DNA of 61,018 nucleotides from Silicimonas sp. Its GTDB lineage: Bacteria > Pseudomonadota > Alphaproteobacteria > Rhodobacterales > Rhodobacteraceae. Positions 1-8,484 of the stretch are shown piece after piece. The stretch is from assembly GCA_022820365.1 (NCBI GenBank), contig JAJEFO010000039.1, positions 1 to 61,018 on the forward strand. Reading direction: 5' to 3'. The notes under the pieces were generated by a model that saw only the letters and a program-made list of their open reading frames with translations, did not search any database and was not told the DNA's origin. The position numbers and the translations under genes were made by a program. How positions within the stretch are numbered: position 1 is the first letter of the stretch; every line of letters begins with the position of its first letter.

Positions 1-1098
1 GTGGGCATGGCGTTTTTCGCAAAACTGAAGGAACGGCTCTTCAGGTCGTCCACGAAACTTGACGAAGGCCTCGACGCGATCATCGAGGACGGCGGCAGCA
101 TCGACGGGGCTCCTGCCGCCGTCGCGCCAGAATCTCCACCAATGGAAGCCGTAGATACCGCCACACAGGAACCAACTGTGCCCGACGCAAAGGACGAGAA
201 GGGTGCGGAAGGCTCGGAGGCCGTCCACCGAACGTCGGACCGCATCGCGTCGGAACCCGTAGCCCGGCGCACCTTAGATGACGGCATGCTCGAGCAGATC
301 GAGGAATTGCTCATAGCGTCGGACATGGGCGTCGAGACGGCGATGCGTGTCGCGGGCAACATGGCCGAAGGACGAATCGGACGGAAGTTCTCGACGGTCG
401 AGTTGAAGCAACTGCTGGCCGACGAAATCGCCCGCATCATGGAACCGGTAGCCAGCCCGATGCCGATATTCCCGAAGCGACCGCAGGTCGTGCTGGTCGC
501 CGGCGTCAACGGTTCGGGCAAGACCACGACGATAGGCAAGCTCGCTGCCCAGTTTCGCGATGCCGGGAAGTCCGTCGTGATCGCTGCCTGCGACACCTTT
601 CGGGCGGCCGCAGTCGAGCAGCTGCAGATATGGGGCCAGCGGGCCGGTGTCCCGGTTCTGACGGCGCAAGAGGGTTCGGATCCGGCAAGCCTGGCATTCG
701 AGGCCATGGCGCAAGCCGAATCGGATGAGGCGGACATTCTCATGATCGACACGGCGGGTCGGCTCCAGAACCGGAACGACCTGATGGAGGAACTGGCCAA
801 GATCGTTCGCGTCGTCCGAAAGAGGGATCCGGAGGCGCCGCACAACACGCTCCTGGTGCTCGACGCCACGACCGGACAGAACGCGCTTTCCCAGGTCGAG
901 ATTTTCCGCGATGTCGCGGACGTCTCCGGTCTGGTCATGACTAAGCTTGACGGGACCGCGAAGGGCGGCGTGCTTGTAGCGCTGGCCGACCGGTTCGGTC
1001 TGCCGATCCACGCGATCGGGGTCGGCGAACAGATCGACGACTTGGCACCCTTCGATCCACGAGAATTTGCGGCAGCCCTGACCGGGCTCGAGGCGTGA
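1..1098 (+). CDS. ftsY: FtsY, signal recognition particle receptor GTPase
   Basis: FtsY is the membrane-associated SRP receptor that docks SRP-ribosome complexes at the Sec translocon. The order is a short basic N-terminal segment, an acidic variable A region (about residues 20-95), then the NG GTPase domain. Visible GTPase motifs are GVNGSGKT (168-175), DTFRAAA (198-204), DTAGRLQ (250-256) and TKLDGTAKGG (314-323). The reading frame opens with GTG at base 1, so the true start could lie outside the window; an ATG at base 7 giving MAFFAKLKERL is the more typical alphaproteobacterial FtsY start. An EamA transporter gene follows 55 bases downstream on the same strand. Identity is certain; only the start is open. 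Confidence 0.96.
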   Translation: MGMAFFAKLKERLFRSSTKLDEGLDAIIEDGGSIDGAPAAVAPESPPMEAVDTATQEPTVPDAKDEKGAEGSEAVHRTSDRIASEPVARRTLDDGMLEQIEELLIASDMGVETAMRVAGNMAEGRIGRKFSTVELKQLLADEIARIMEPVASPMPIFPKRPQVVLVAGVNGSGKTTTIGKLAAQFRDAGKSVVIAACDTFRAAAVEQLQIWGQRAGVPVLTAQEGSDPASLAFEAMAQAESDEADILMIDTAGRLQNRNDLMEELAKIVRVVRKRDPEAPHNTLLVLDATTGQNALSQVEIFRDVADVSGLVMTKLDGTAKGGVLVALADRFGLPIHAIGVGEQIDDLAPFDPREFAAALTGLEA

Positions 1099-1153
1099 CG
1101 ACTCCGCACGTGCTGGACCGCTCGACGGCGGACGTCCGACGGCACCCGCGGCG

Positions 1154-2053
1154 ATGAGCGAGTGGCTGATCTCCATTGAGGGAACGGAAGCTGGCCGAAC
1201 GGTGGCGCTCGTTCTGGCACTGCAGGCCGCAGTCCTTCACGCCTTGTTCGGAGCCCTTCAGAAGACGCGCGCCGACCCATGGACCATCCGCGCCGTGATT
1301 GATGGCTGCTACGGCTTGATTGCCCTGCCGGCCGCTCTCTTTCTCGTTCCCTGGCCCGAACCCGAACTTTGGCCGCTCTTCGGCATCGCATGGGTGGTGC
1401 ACACAGGCTACAAGATCGCGCAGGCCGGTGCATACTCGGCGGGAGCCTACACGGTGGTGTACCCAGTCGTGCGAGGATCAAGCCCGGCATTCACGGTCAT
1501 TGGAGCTGGCATCCTGTTCAACGAACATTTCAGGCCGGTCCAATGGCTCGGCGTTGCCTGTCTCACATTGGGAATCCTTGGCCTCGCGGCCTACAACCTT
1601 CGACACACCGTGATCGACCGGTCAAGATTGCCGCTTGCGCTCGGCCTTGCATTGATGACCGGAGGCATCGTTGCGCTCTACACCACTTGGGACGCCTACG
1701 TCATCCGTGCCACGGAGAACCCGTTCACGTTCCTGGCGTGGCTCTTCCTGATCGACGGAATTGCCTTTCCGGCCGGATACCTCATTTGGCATCGCGGGCA
1801 GCTGCCACAGCCATTCGCGCCGGTGCTGCGCCTTGGGATCCTAGGAGCGTTCGTGGCCTTCTTTTCCTTTGGCGGCATCTTGCTGGCAACGCGCCTCGAC
1901 AAGGTCGGCGAAGCAGCGGTGCTCAGGGAAACTTCCGTCGTGTTTGCCGCCCTCTTCGGCTGGCTGATGCTTGGAGAAAACGTGGGCCCCCGGCGACTCG
2001 CCTTGATGGCCTTGATCGCGGCGGGCGCAGTCGTCGTGGAAGCGGGAAGCTGA
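1154..2053 (+). CDS. EamA/DMT-family membrane transporter
   Basis: A 299-residue, very hydrophobic protein with about ten predicted membrane segments arranged as two EamA-type halves, the usual length for drug/metabolite transporters. The second half carries the common EamA ending in which a GWLMLGE stretch precedes a last helix. Members export amino acids, metabolites or drugs across the inner membrane; nothing in the sequence fixes the substrate. It sits between ftsY and secG in the same direction and may be co-transcribed with ftsY. The ATG has only a weak ribosome binding site. Confidence 0.85.
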   Translation: MSEWLISIEGTEAGRTVALVLALQAAVLHALFGALQKTRADPWTIRAVIDGCYGLIALPAALFLVPWPEPELWPLFGIAWVVHTGYKIAQAGAYSAGAYTVVYPVVRGSSPAFTVIGAGILFNEHFRPVQWLGVACLTLGILGLAAYNLRHTVIDRSRLPLALGLALMTGGIVALYTTWDAYVIRATENPFTFLAWLFLIDGIAFPAGYLIWHRGQLPQPFAPVLRLGILGAFVAFFSFGGILLATRLDKVGEAAVLRETSVVFAALFGWLMLGENVGPRRLALMALIAAGAVVVEAGS

Positions 2054-2132
2054 CCGTCTGGCGCAAGCGGGGTTGCGAAGGGAGATTGGCTCGCATAGAT
2101 ACCGCACACTCGCAAACAGGGCCGCATTCGCC

Positions 2133-2504
2133 ATGGACAACGTCGTTCTCATCGTCCACCTGATTCTCGCACTCTGCCTCATTGGAGTCGTGCTCCTGCA
2201 ACGCTCCGAAGGCGGTGGCCTCGGCCTAGGTGGCGGAGGTGGCGGGCTTGTGACTTCGCGTGGCGCGGCAACGGCGCTCGGCAAGGTCACATGGGCTTTC
2301 GCGATCGCATTCATAATCACCTCGCTTACGCTGACGATCATCGCCGCTCAGAACTCGGCAAGCGGCTCCGTGCTTGACCGTCTCGGCATTTCGTCTCCCG
2401 CGACAAGCGCAGGACCGGACCAGGTTCCGGAGGCTGATTCGCTGCTGCCTCCCGTTGACGACGGCGGCTCAGGCGGAGGTCTCCTGCCCCGCGCGGACGA
2501 ATAA
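2133..2504 (+). CDS. secG: SecG, preprotein translocase subunit
   Basis: SecG is a small two-helix component of the SecYEG channel. The 123-residue protein starts MDNVVLIVHLILAL, has a first membrane helix, the conserved LLQRSEGGGLGLG segment with a glycine run, then a second helix (about 50-72) and a low-complexity acidic/proline tail typical of alphaproteobacterial SecG. I chose the ATG at 2133 because it begins directly at the conserved first helix; an upstream in-frame ATG would add 20 uncharacteristic polar residues. The neighbour downstream is pyrG, an arrangement common in Alphaproteobacteria. Confidence 0.93.
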   Translation: MDNVVLIVHLILALCLIGVVLLQRSEGGGLGLGGGGGGLVTSRGAATALGKVTWAFAIAFIITSLTLTIIAAQNSASGSVLDRLGISSPATSAGPDQVPEADSLLPPVDDGGSGGGLLPRADE

Positions 2505-2884
2505 CCGGCCCCGCAGCCTCCCTGTTCGCAGAACACCATTATTTTAACAGGCAGGTTCGCGACCGACCCAACGCTGCGCCACCCGGCAGGAGTTCGGGAA
2601 GGGCATCTGCTGCACAGCCAGCGGTTTCTCTGCATCCGGACGTTTAGGAGGGTTGCCAACACCCTGAATTCGCGTGACTCCTTGACCGAGTGAATCGACT
2701 TTGGCCGGCTCATTTGGGGCGAAATTCCACAAGACTTCGGCCAATTGCGGAATTTTTCTCAAGATATTGAGGGTGACCCACTTGGCAAACTGCCGAGATT
2801 CCTCTAATGGTGTAGCCCCGTGATGCCGCGTCATTCGTAGGACGAATCGGGCGGCCACGCACGGTCACGGGGGTATCCGAGAAG
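2505..2884. other. Intergenic region secG-pyrG (380 bp)
   Basis: No convincing coding region or RNA gene is visible. It presumably holds the pyrG promoter; a small inverted repeat GGCA-aac-TGCC lies near 2780 but I can assign it no role. I looked for the tRNA that follows secG in some genomes and found none. Confidence 0.4.
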
Positions 2885-4528
2885 ATGGCGAGGTTCGTCT
2901 TTGTCACCGGCGGTGTTGTGTCGTCGCTAGGAAAGGGGCTTGCGTCCGCCGCGCTGGGAGCGTTGCTCCAGGCACGCGGATACTCGGTTCGGCTGAGGAA
3001 ACTCGACCCCTACCTGAACGTAGATCCTGGAACGATGAGCCCAATCGAGCACGGCGAGGTCTTCGTCACTGATGACGGTGCAGAAACAGACCTCGACCTT
3101 GGCCACTACGAGCGCTTCACCGGCGTTCATGCGCGCGGCACCGATTCCGTCTCGTCGGGCCGCATCTATTCCAACGTCCTCGAAAAGGAACGGCGCGGCG
3201 ACTACCTCGGAAAGACCATTCAGGTGATTCCGCACGTCACCGACGAGATTAAGAACTTCATCAGCATCGGAGAGGACGAGACGGATTTCATGCTCTGCGA
3301 GATCGGCGGCACCGTCGGCGACATCGAAGGGCTGCCCTTCTTCGAGGCGATTCGCCAGTTTGCGCAGGACAAGGCCCGCGATGAATGCATCTTCATGCAC
3401 CTGACCCTGCTGCCCTACATCGCCGCGTCGCGCGAGTTGAAGACCAAGCCCACGCAGCACAGCGTCAAGGAGCTCCGTGCAATTGGACTCCAGCCCGATG
3501 TCCTTGTCTGCCGCTCGAGAATGGAGATCCCCGAAAAGGAACGCGCAAAGATCGCGCTGTTCTGCAATGTCCGCCCGGAAGCGGTGATACCGGCCTACGA
3601 CCTCGCGTCGATCTACGAGGCGCCAATTGCCTATCACGAGTTTGGCCTCGACCAAGCGGTTCTTGATGCATTCCGGATCGCGCCGGCACCCACGCCCAAG
3701 CTGGATCGCTGGCGTGACGTAAAGGACCGGCTCGACAACGCGGAAGGCGAGGTCAGGGTCGCGATCGTCGGGAAGTACACGCTGCTCGAGGACGCCTACA
3801 AGTCCATCGCCGAGGCGCTGATCCATGGCGGCATGGCCAACCGCACGCGCGTAGAGGCCAATTGGATCGATTCGGAAATGCTCGAACACGAGGATCCGGC
3901 CCATCATCTCGAGGGCTTTCATGCGATCCTTGTCCCAGGAGGCTTCGGGGAGCGGGGAACCGAAGGCATGATTCGGGCGACTCGGTATGCGCGAGAGAAG
4001 AAGATTCCCTATTTCGGCATCTGCCTGGGCATGCAGATGGCGGTCATAGAGGCAGCCCGCAACCTTGCCGGCATCGCCGAAGCGGGATCCGAGGAATTCG
4101 ACCACGAAGCCGGCAAGAAGCGATTCGAGCCGGTAGTCTATCACCTGAAGGAATGGATTCAGGGCAACCATGTTTCAAGGCGCAAGATCAGCGACGACAA
4201 GGGCGGCACGATGCGGCTGGGCGCTTACACGGCGCATCTCAAGGAAGCTTCAAGGGTCGCAAAGATATACGGAGAAACCGCTATCGAGGAGCGCCACCGG
4301 CATCGCTACGAAATCGATACAAGATATCAAGACAAGCTCGAAAAGAAGGGGCTCTGCTTCTCCGGAATGAGTCCTGACGGACGGTTGCCCGAAACCGTCG
4401 AGATCTCTGATCATCCGTGGTTCGTCTGCGTACAGTTTCACCCGGAACTGAAGTCAAAGCCTTTTGAACCGCACCCGCTGTTCGCCGACTTCATCCGCGC
4501 CGCCGTGGAGACAAGCAGGCTTGTATAG
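2885..4528 (+). CDS. pyrG: CTP synthase
   Basis: PyrG converts UTP, ATP and glutamine to CTP, the last step of pyrimidine nucleotide synthesis. It is full length at 547 residues. The N-terminal synthetase domain opens with the signature [13 protein letters not shown]. The C-terminal class I glutamine amidotransferase domain shows the nucleophile elbow GICLGMQ with Cys380 and the HPE catalytic dyad region near the C-terminus. The start ATG is the family-standard one ([10 protein letters not shown]). It is transcribed in the same direction as secG. Confidence 0.98.
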   Translation: MARFVFVTGGVVSSLGKGLASAALGALLQARGYSVRLRKLDPYLNVDPGTMSPIEHGEVFVTDDGAETDLDLGHYERFTGVHARGTDSVSSGRIYSNVLEKERRGDYLGKTIQVIPHVTDEIKNFISIGEDETDFMLCEIGGTVGDIEGLPFFEAIRQFAQDKARDECIFMHLTLLPYIAASRELKTKPTQHSVKELRAIGLQPDVLVCRSRMEIPEKERAKIALFCNVRPEAVIPAYDLASIYEAPIAYHEFGLDQAVLDAFRIAPAPTPKLDRWRDVKDRLDNAEGEVRVAIVGKYTLLEDAYKSIAEALIHGGMANRTRVEANWIDSEMLEHEDPAHHLEGFHAILVPGGFGERGTEGMIRATRYAREKKIPYFGICLGMQMAVIEAARNLAGIAEAGSEEFDHEAGKKRFEPVVYHLKEWIQGNHVSRRKISDDKGGTMRLGAYTAHLKEASRVAKIYGETAIEERHRHRYEIDTRYQDKLEKKGLCFSGMSPDGRLPETVEISDHPWFVCVQFHPELKSKPFEPHPLFADFIRAAVETSRLV

Positions 4529-4588
4529 CGGATATTCGCAGGATCCGCGTCTCTCGCAACCCACGATGCCGAAGTATATGGTGGAAAT

Positions 4589-5029
4589 ATGTTTGGTGAT
4601 CTTCTCCGCCGCATGACGGCACCTGAACCTGAAACGCTGTCCGGTGACGATTCCCGGCTGGCGCTGGCGGCGCTGCTTGTCCGGGTCGCGCGTGCGGACG
4701 GGAGCTACGACGATTCGGAGAAGTCGCGAATCAACAAGGTTCTGACTCAACGATTTGGCCTTACTCCTTTCGAAGTCGCGGAAATCCGCAGGGATGCCGA
4801 GACGCTTGAGTCGGAAGCCCCGGACACTGTGCGCTTCACTCGCGCCATCAAGGCCGCCGTTCCGCACGAGGACCGCGAACAGATCATGGAGTCTCTTTGG
4901 GAGATCGCTCTCGCGGACGGTTCACGAGACCACGAGGAAGATGCATTGATGCGCCTTGTCGCCCCCATGCTCGGGATCAACGACCGCGACAGCGCCCTCG
5001 CCCGCCAGCGCGCCGCGAAGAAGGGATGA
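4589..5029 (+). CDS. TerB-domain (tellurite-resistance-like) protein
   Basis: A 146-residue helical protein of the TerB family. It shows the repeated acidic motif VARADGSYDDSE (about 34-45) and ALADGSRDHEEDALM (about 108-122), the two metal-binding-type helical hairpins of this fold. TerB-like proteins are widespread in Alphaproteobacteria as single-domain cytosolic proteins of unknown function; tellurite resistance should not be assumed. The stop overlaps the start of the next gene in an ATGA tetranucleotide, so the two are translationally coupled. Confidence 0.85.
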   Translation: MFGDLLRRMTAPEPETLSGDDSRLALAALLVRVARADGSYDDSEKSRINKVLTQRFGLTPFEVAEIRRDAETLESEAPDTVRFTRAIKAAVPHEDREQIMESLWEIALADGSRDHEEDALMRLVAPMLGINDRDSALARQRAAKKG

Positions 5030-5787
5030 TTGCGAGCTTCCCCATGTATGACCGACCGGAGACCGCAAGTGCGCTCGACCGACTCTGGGCGAACTTTCAG
5101 GACGCTTGGCCGGGCGCGCCAACCGGTCTGACACGCGGCGGGAATCCGTGGAACCATTGGAGACATTCCGAACTCCTGCTTTCCCAGACATGCGGCCTGC
5201 CGTACCGGGCTCGTCTGCACGGAACCGTGCAACTGGTCGGTGCACCGGTGCATGACCTGCCGTGCCCGGAAGGTTGCTACTTCAGCACCATCATTGCGCG
5301 CGTGGATGACAGCCGGACGACGCTGGCCGAGTTCGCGGAGGCGCGCCCTGCAGTCAATGATCGGCTGTCCCAATCGGGATGGGCCGCCCTCGATGCGATG
5401 GCCAGAGATGAAGGGCTCGGATTCTCCACGCCGGTAATTACCGGCTCGCACGACGCGAGCGCCCATGCGGTCGCGAATCGCGTTGCCGACATTGCCGCCA
5501 TTGATGCGGTATCATGGAAATACATAAAGGAATTCGATGGCTTGGCGTCCGTTCTTAAAGAACTCGTCCACACGCCTTCGACGCCCGCCTTGCCTTACAT
5601 CACCGCCATGGGGCAGGACGCGCGCAAGGTCTTCGACACGCTTCGAAGCGCGATCCAGAAGCTGGAGGAGGCCGACAAGAACGTGCTCTGTCTCAAGGAT
5701 CTCGCCTGCGTGCATGCGAATGACTACCTTGAATTGCCGACGCCGACTGCGCTTTCGGGCATCTCATACCGCAAGCGCACGTCCTGA
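5026..5787 (+). CDS. PhnD-like (phosphate/phosphonate-binding family) protein without signal peptide
   Basis: A 253-residue protein resembling the PhnD/COG3221 substrate-binding fold. Recognisable segments are LLSQTCGLPYRARLHG (where PhnD-type proteins have LSQTCG), the ARPAVNDRLSQSGW segment, and VSWKYIKEF. The start ATG overlaps the TerB stop (ATGA). The N-terminus, MIASFPMYDRPE, has no signal peptide or lipobox, and no ABC permease or ATPase gene is nearby, so this is probably a cytosolic single protein and not a transporter component. Similar signal-less versions are, as far as I recall, common in Rhodobacteraceae. Ligand unknown. Confidence 0.75.
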   Translation: MIASFPMYDRPETASALDRLWANFQDAWPGAPTGLTRGGNPWNHWRHSELLLSQTCGLPYRARLHGTVQLVGAPVHDLPCPEGCYFSTIIARVDDSRTTLAEFAEARPAVNDRLSQSGWAALDAMARDEGLGFSTPVITGSHDASAHAVANRVADIAAIDAVSWKYIKEFDGLASVLKELVHTPSTPALPYITAMGQDARKVFDTLRSAIQKLEEADKNVLCLKDLACVHANDYLELPTPTALSGISYRKRTS

Positions 5788-5900
5788 AGAGCAGACCATA
5801 TATTTCGCGTGGTCAGGAGCCCGGGATTGAGGCACATTCTGCATCGGGCGAAATTGAAGTTCGGCAGGGCGAGTTGAACAACGAGAGTTGCTGTACGCCA

Positions 5901-6821
5901 ATGCGAGATGGCCTGCCACGCGAAGGGCGGGACGTGGTGCCAGAGTCCGGAACTGACCGGCGTGCCATGCATGCTTGCCGCGCAATTCCCGGCGGTGACG
6001 CACTTCTTGGCACTGACCGGCCATTGATTCCCGTAGACGAAGAGGGCCCGGTTCGACGCAAGCGGGTGTCCGGGTTTCGCATGATGGAAACTGCAGTCAC
6101 GAACGAGATGTTTGCAGCATTCGTCGAGGAATCCGGGCTTGACACCGAGGCCGAACGGTTTGGCTGGTCCTTCGTGTTCCACCAAGACGTTGCGGCATCC
6201 GTCACCGAGGCACAGGCCGTGCTTGGCCATGAATGGTGGCGCAGGATAGATGGCGCCTCATGGCGTTCGATCAACGGCCCTGGCTCGGAAGAGGCCTGGC
6301 GCCCAGATCATCCCGTAGTTCATGTGTCCTGGAACGATGCGCGAGCCTACGCGAAGTGGGCGGGCGGACGCCTCCCCACCGAAATCGAATGGGAGCATGC
6401 AGCACGAGGCGGATTGGGCGACGTGCCGTTTCCATGGGGCGACGAGGAACCCGACGATTCCAGCTTCTTCCCCTGCAACATTTGGCAGGGCGAATTTCCT
6501 GTCGAAAATGCCTGCGGCGACGGATACGCAACCACTGCGCCGGCTAAGTCCTTCGCGTCGAACGGCTACGGTCTCTACAACTTGTGCGGCAACGTGTGGG
6601 AATGGACGTCAGACCCGTTCAAGCTCCGCTCGTTGTCGAAGCGGGCAAAGGCCCATCATGCCAATCAGCCAAGGTCCAAGGTCCTGAAGGGCGGCTCTTT
6701 CCTGTGTCACAAGAGCTACTGCTTCCGCTATCGCATTGCGGCACGAACCGGAACGACGGCCGACACGACTACTTCGCATCAGGGATTCAGGCTGGTCTTC
6801 GACGAGAGACAGCATGGATGA
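5901..6821 (+). CDS. Formylglycine-generating enzyme (SUMF1/FGE family)
   Basis: FGE oxidises a cysteine in type I sulfatases to formylglycine, using O2 and a copper site held by two cysteines. This protein has the full FGE-sulfatase domain: IPGGDALLGTD near the start, MMETAVTNEMF, the W/G-rich PVVHVSWNDARAYAKWAGGRLPTE stretch, GNVWEW, and the C-terminal GGSFLCHKSYCFRYR. Both active-site cysteines (Cys269 and Cys274 with this start) are present in the same spacing as in human SUMF1, so it is a genuine FGE and not one of the many catalytically inert family members. I start at ATG 5901; a TTG at 5874 would add nine residues. No sulfatase gene lies in the window. Confidence 0.88.
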   Translation: MRDGLPREGRDVVPESGTDRRAMHACRAIPGGDALLGTDRPLIPVDEEGPVRRKRVSGFRMMETAVTNEMFAAFVEESGLDTEAERFGWSFVFHQDVAASVTEAQAVLGHEWWRRIDGASWRSINGPGSEEAWRPDHPVVHVSWNDARAYAKWAGGRLPTEIEWEHAARGGLGDVPFPWGDEEPDDSSFFPCNIWQGEFPVENACGDGYATTAPAKSFASNGYGLYNLCGNVWEWTSDPFKLRSLSKRAKAHHANQPRSKVLKGGSFLCHKSYCFRYRIAARTGTTADTTTSHQGFRLVFDERQHG

Positions 6822-7121
6822 GCCCAGGGGCCGTGAACCGGGGGCTGCTGTGAGTGGAAGGATGTCATGAAGTTGCCACTCTGCGCAGCAGACAGCTATC
6901 GAGAAACGCTTGGACTTCGAAGAGGATCAGCAAGAGTGAAACTGGATTCGCAAGGTGAGCATTTCGCCCCGTGAACGAGGCGGCTTCTCGGTCAAGCCTT
7001 GCGAAAACCCACACGCTTCGCGACTGAAGGCCGCCGCCCCCCGGCCCCGCGATCCGTATGCCGCGGCGGGTCTGTTGGGAAACGAACGTGCACCTGAACG
7101 CGGCCGTCTCCAAGGCGAATT
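6822..7121. other. Intergenic region (300 bp) between convergent genes
   Basis: Lies between the ends of the FGE gene (plus strand) and the toxin-partner gene (minus strand). Short open frames here lack recognisable domains and ribosome binding sites. I see no clear terminator hairpin with a T tract. Confidence 0.4.
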
Positions 7122-7439
7122 CTATGGGCAAGCACTTGATCCTGCCCGCTCTTTTTGAAACCGGCGCTCAGGCATGGGGGGAACCGGTAATATCCCGTAA
7201 AATCGGTTCCAGTACAGCCATTGGCGAGGAGAAAATACTCCGCTCGGCGCGGCTTCCAGCGCCTGCCTTATCCGCTCGTCGCCGACAACACGACGCGTCG
7301 TTTGAATGTCGGACAGGGTGCCACGACTCAGCACATGCGTCAGAAAGCCTCTCTCATCCGCCGTCGCGTCTGCAGGCGTCTTGAACCATACAACCCGCTG
7401 CGCCACATGGCGCAAGGCATCCATTTCGGAAGGGGTCAC
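7122..7439 (-). CDS. Small partner protein of an AbiEii-type nucleotidyltransferase (antitoxin-like)
   Basis: A 105-residue protein whose start overlaps the stop of the upstream nucleotidyltransferase gene (ATGA on the minus strand), so the pair is co-translated. It resembles the short helical proteins that accompany AbiEii/DUF1814 nucleotidyltransferases (DUF6922-like pattern: a VLSRGTLSDIQ segment, VGDERIRQAL, then SPRQWLYWNRFYGI and a PPMPERRF tail). I infer an antitoxin or accessory role from the pairing; the family match is from memory and moderate in strength. Confidence 0.6.
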   Translation of the reverse strand: MTPSEMDALRHVAQRVVWFKTPADATADERGFLTHVLSRGTLSDIQTTRRVVGDERIRQALEAAPSGVFSPRQWLYWNRFYGILPVPPMPERRFQKERAGSSACP

Positions 7440-8131
7440 GACTTGATCTCCGGTTCTCGGTCACGCTTCCGCAGCCGCCGCGCCAGTCGGTCGAGGTCAA
7501 CCGACGCCACATCACGCTCGAGATCACGTTTCAACTGGTCAGGCAGGAAACGCACATCGCCATCTTCAAAGTAGCCAAGAGCCTGCAAAGATGGAAGCGG
7601 AGCAAATCGATCTCCATAGGCTTCATGGGCATCCGCCAGCAAGTCTTCCAGGGACATGCCAGCCTGGTGCAGCATGGCATGAAGGTCTAGGTAGTCCTTT
7701 TTCTCAGCACGCTGCTGGACCACCGTCAATTTGGTGACGGCAAGGTCACGCAAGGACGCAACCCTTAGACCGGTATCTTCCGTCAACTCCGCACTTTCCA
7801 AGCACGGGAAATCGACCGGCTTGAAAAAGGACAACTGCACCGGCGCGTTTCTACGGTAGACTCGGCAACCAAGAGAGTGCGGCTCGATCTGGTAGGCCTC
7901 CGCATCACGCAGGTAGGGCACGGATGACAACAACTCCTGCGGTGAGAACGGCAGTCTTGTAAAGAAATCGAAATCGGCTGACTTTCGGTGTCCCAACCGC
8001 AAGGCAATGGCCGTGCCGCCGTACAAGACGAATGAATCCGGCGTTTCCGACAGTTCTGACCACAACGACAACTGCGCTTCAGCCAGCACATCGAGGCGAG
8101 GCACGAAACGGGGGTGACGCGGCATTGTCAT
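7436..8131 (-). CDS. AbiEii/AbiGii-family nucleotidyltransferase (toxin-like)
   Basis: A 231-residue protein of the AbiEii nucleotidyltransferase toxin family (type IV-like toxin-antitoxin and phage-defence modules). Key motifs are visible: FVLYGGTAIALRLGHR followed by KSADFDFF, the GG(T)A and [ST]xDxD nucleotide/metal-binding pattern, and the later VQQRAEKKDYLDLHAML helix containing the family Lys/Asp signature. The active-site Asp pair is intact. In classical AbiE operons the antitoxin (AbiEi) precedes the toxin; here the nucleotidyltransferase comes first and the small partner second. Two in-frame ATGs (8131 and 8125) are possible. Confidence 0.82.
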   Translation of the reverse strand: MTMPRHPRFVPRLDVLAEAQLSLWSELSETPDSFVLYGGTAIALRLGHRKSADFDFFTRLPFSPQELLSSVPYLRDAEAYQIEPHSLGCRVYRRNAPVQLSFFKPVDFPCLESAELTEDTGLRVASLRDLAVTKLTVVQQRAEKKDYLDLHAMLHQAGMSLEDLLADAHEAYGDRFAPLPSLQALGYFEDGDVRFLPDQLKRDLERDVASVDLDRLARRLRKRDREPEIKS

Positions 8132-8137
8132 GCAGCA

Positions 8138-8167
8138 ATTATAGCGATTTCACGCAACCATGACCAA
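8138..8167 (-). promoter_or_regulatory. Predicted promoter of the AbiEii-type operon
   Basis: On the minus strand, a perfect -10 TATAAT (8143-8138) is preceded after 18 bases by TTGGTC (8167-8162). The -10 ends only six bases before the first ATG, so transcription starting 6-8 bases downstream of it would give an almost leaderless message for the first ATG, or a very short leader for the ATG at 8125. Confidence 0.5.
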
Positions 8168-8484
8168 TGCTTCCCGGGATTATCGGGCACATCCCTGATC
8201 CTAGCTCAGGCGGTTCGGTGGGAACTGGCGCCGGCAAGACCGCTTCTCATTCGATCATCGACCTGCGGGAATTCGGTCGAAGGCGTCTTTCGACGAACAT
8301 CGAATCCGGATCTGCCGTCAGGCGGACCATCGCCACCGTCCAGCATCTATGCCGAAGCCTTTCTCGTCCGCCTGCGTTCCATCACCGGATCCGCAAACAT
8401 TCGCTCACGGAACTTCCGCTTCGTCTCGGGCTTCCCCAGACGACGGGATACGCCGCTAAATCAAATCCAAGCAGATCGAGTGCG
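8168..8484. other. Intergenic region (about 320 bp) with no recognised gene
   Basis: Between the promoter of the toxin pair and the end of the YejA-like gene. Plus-strand open frames of about 100 codons run through it but show no domain, no ribosome binding site and skewed composition; I regard them as chance. Confidence 0.4.

Noticed and set aside
4589-5029. Tellurite resistance operon
   Set aside because: Only a single TerB-domain gene is present, without terA, terC, terD or terZ; the resistance name is not supported.
7221-7574. Ser/Arg-repeat frame resembling an SR-type protein
   Set aside because: Product of reading the complement of charged helices in the toxin gene; the minus-strand AbiEii motifs explain this region.
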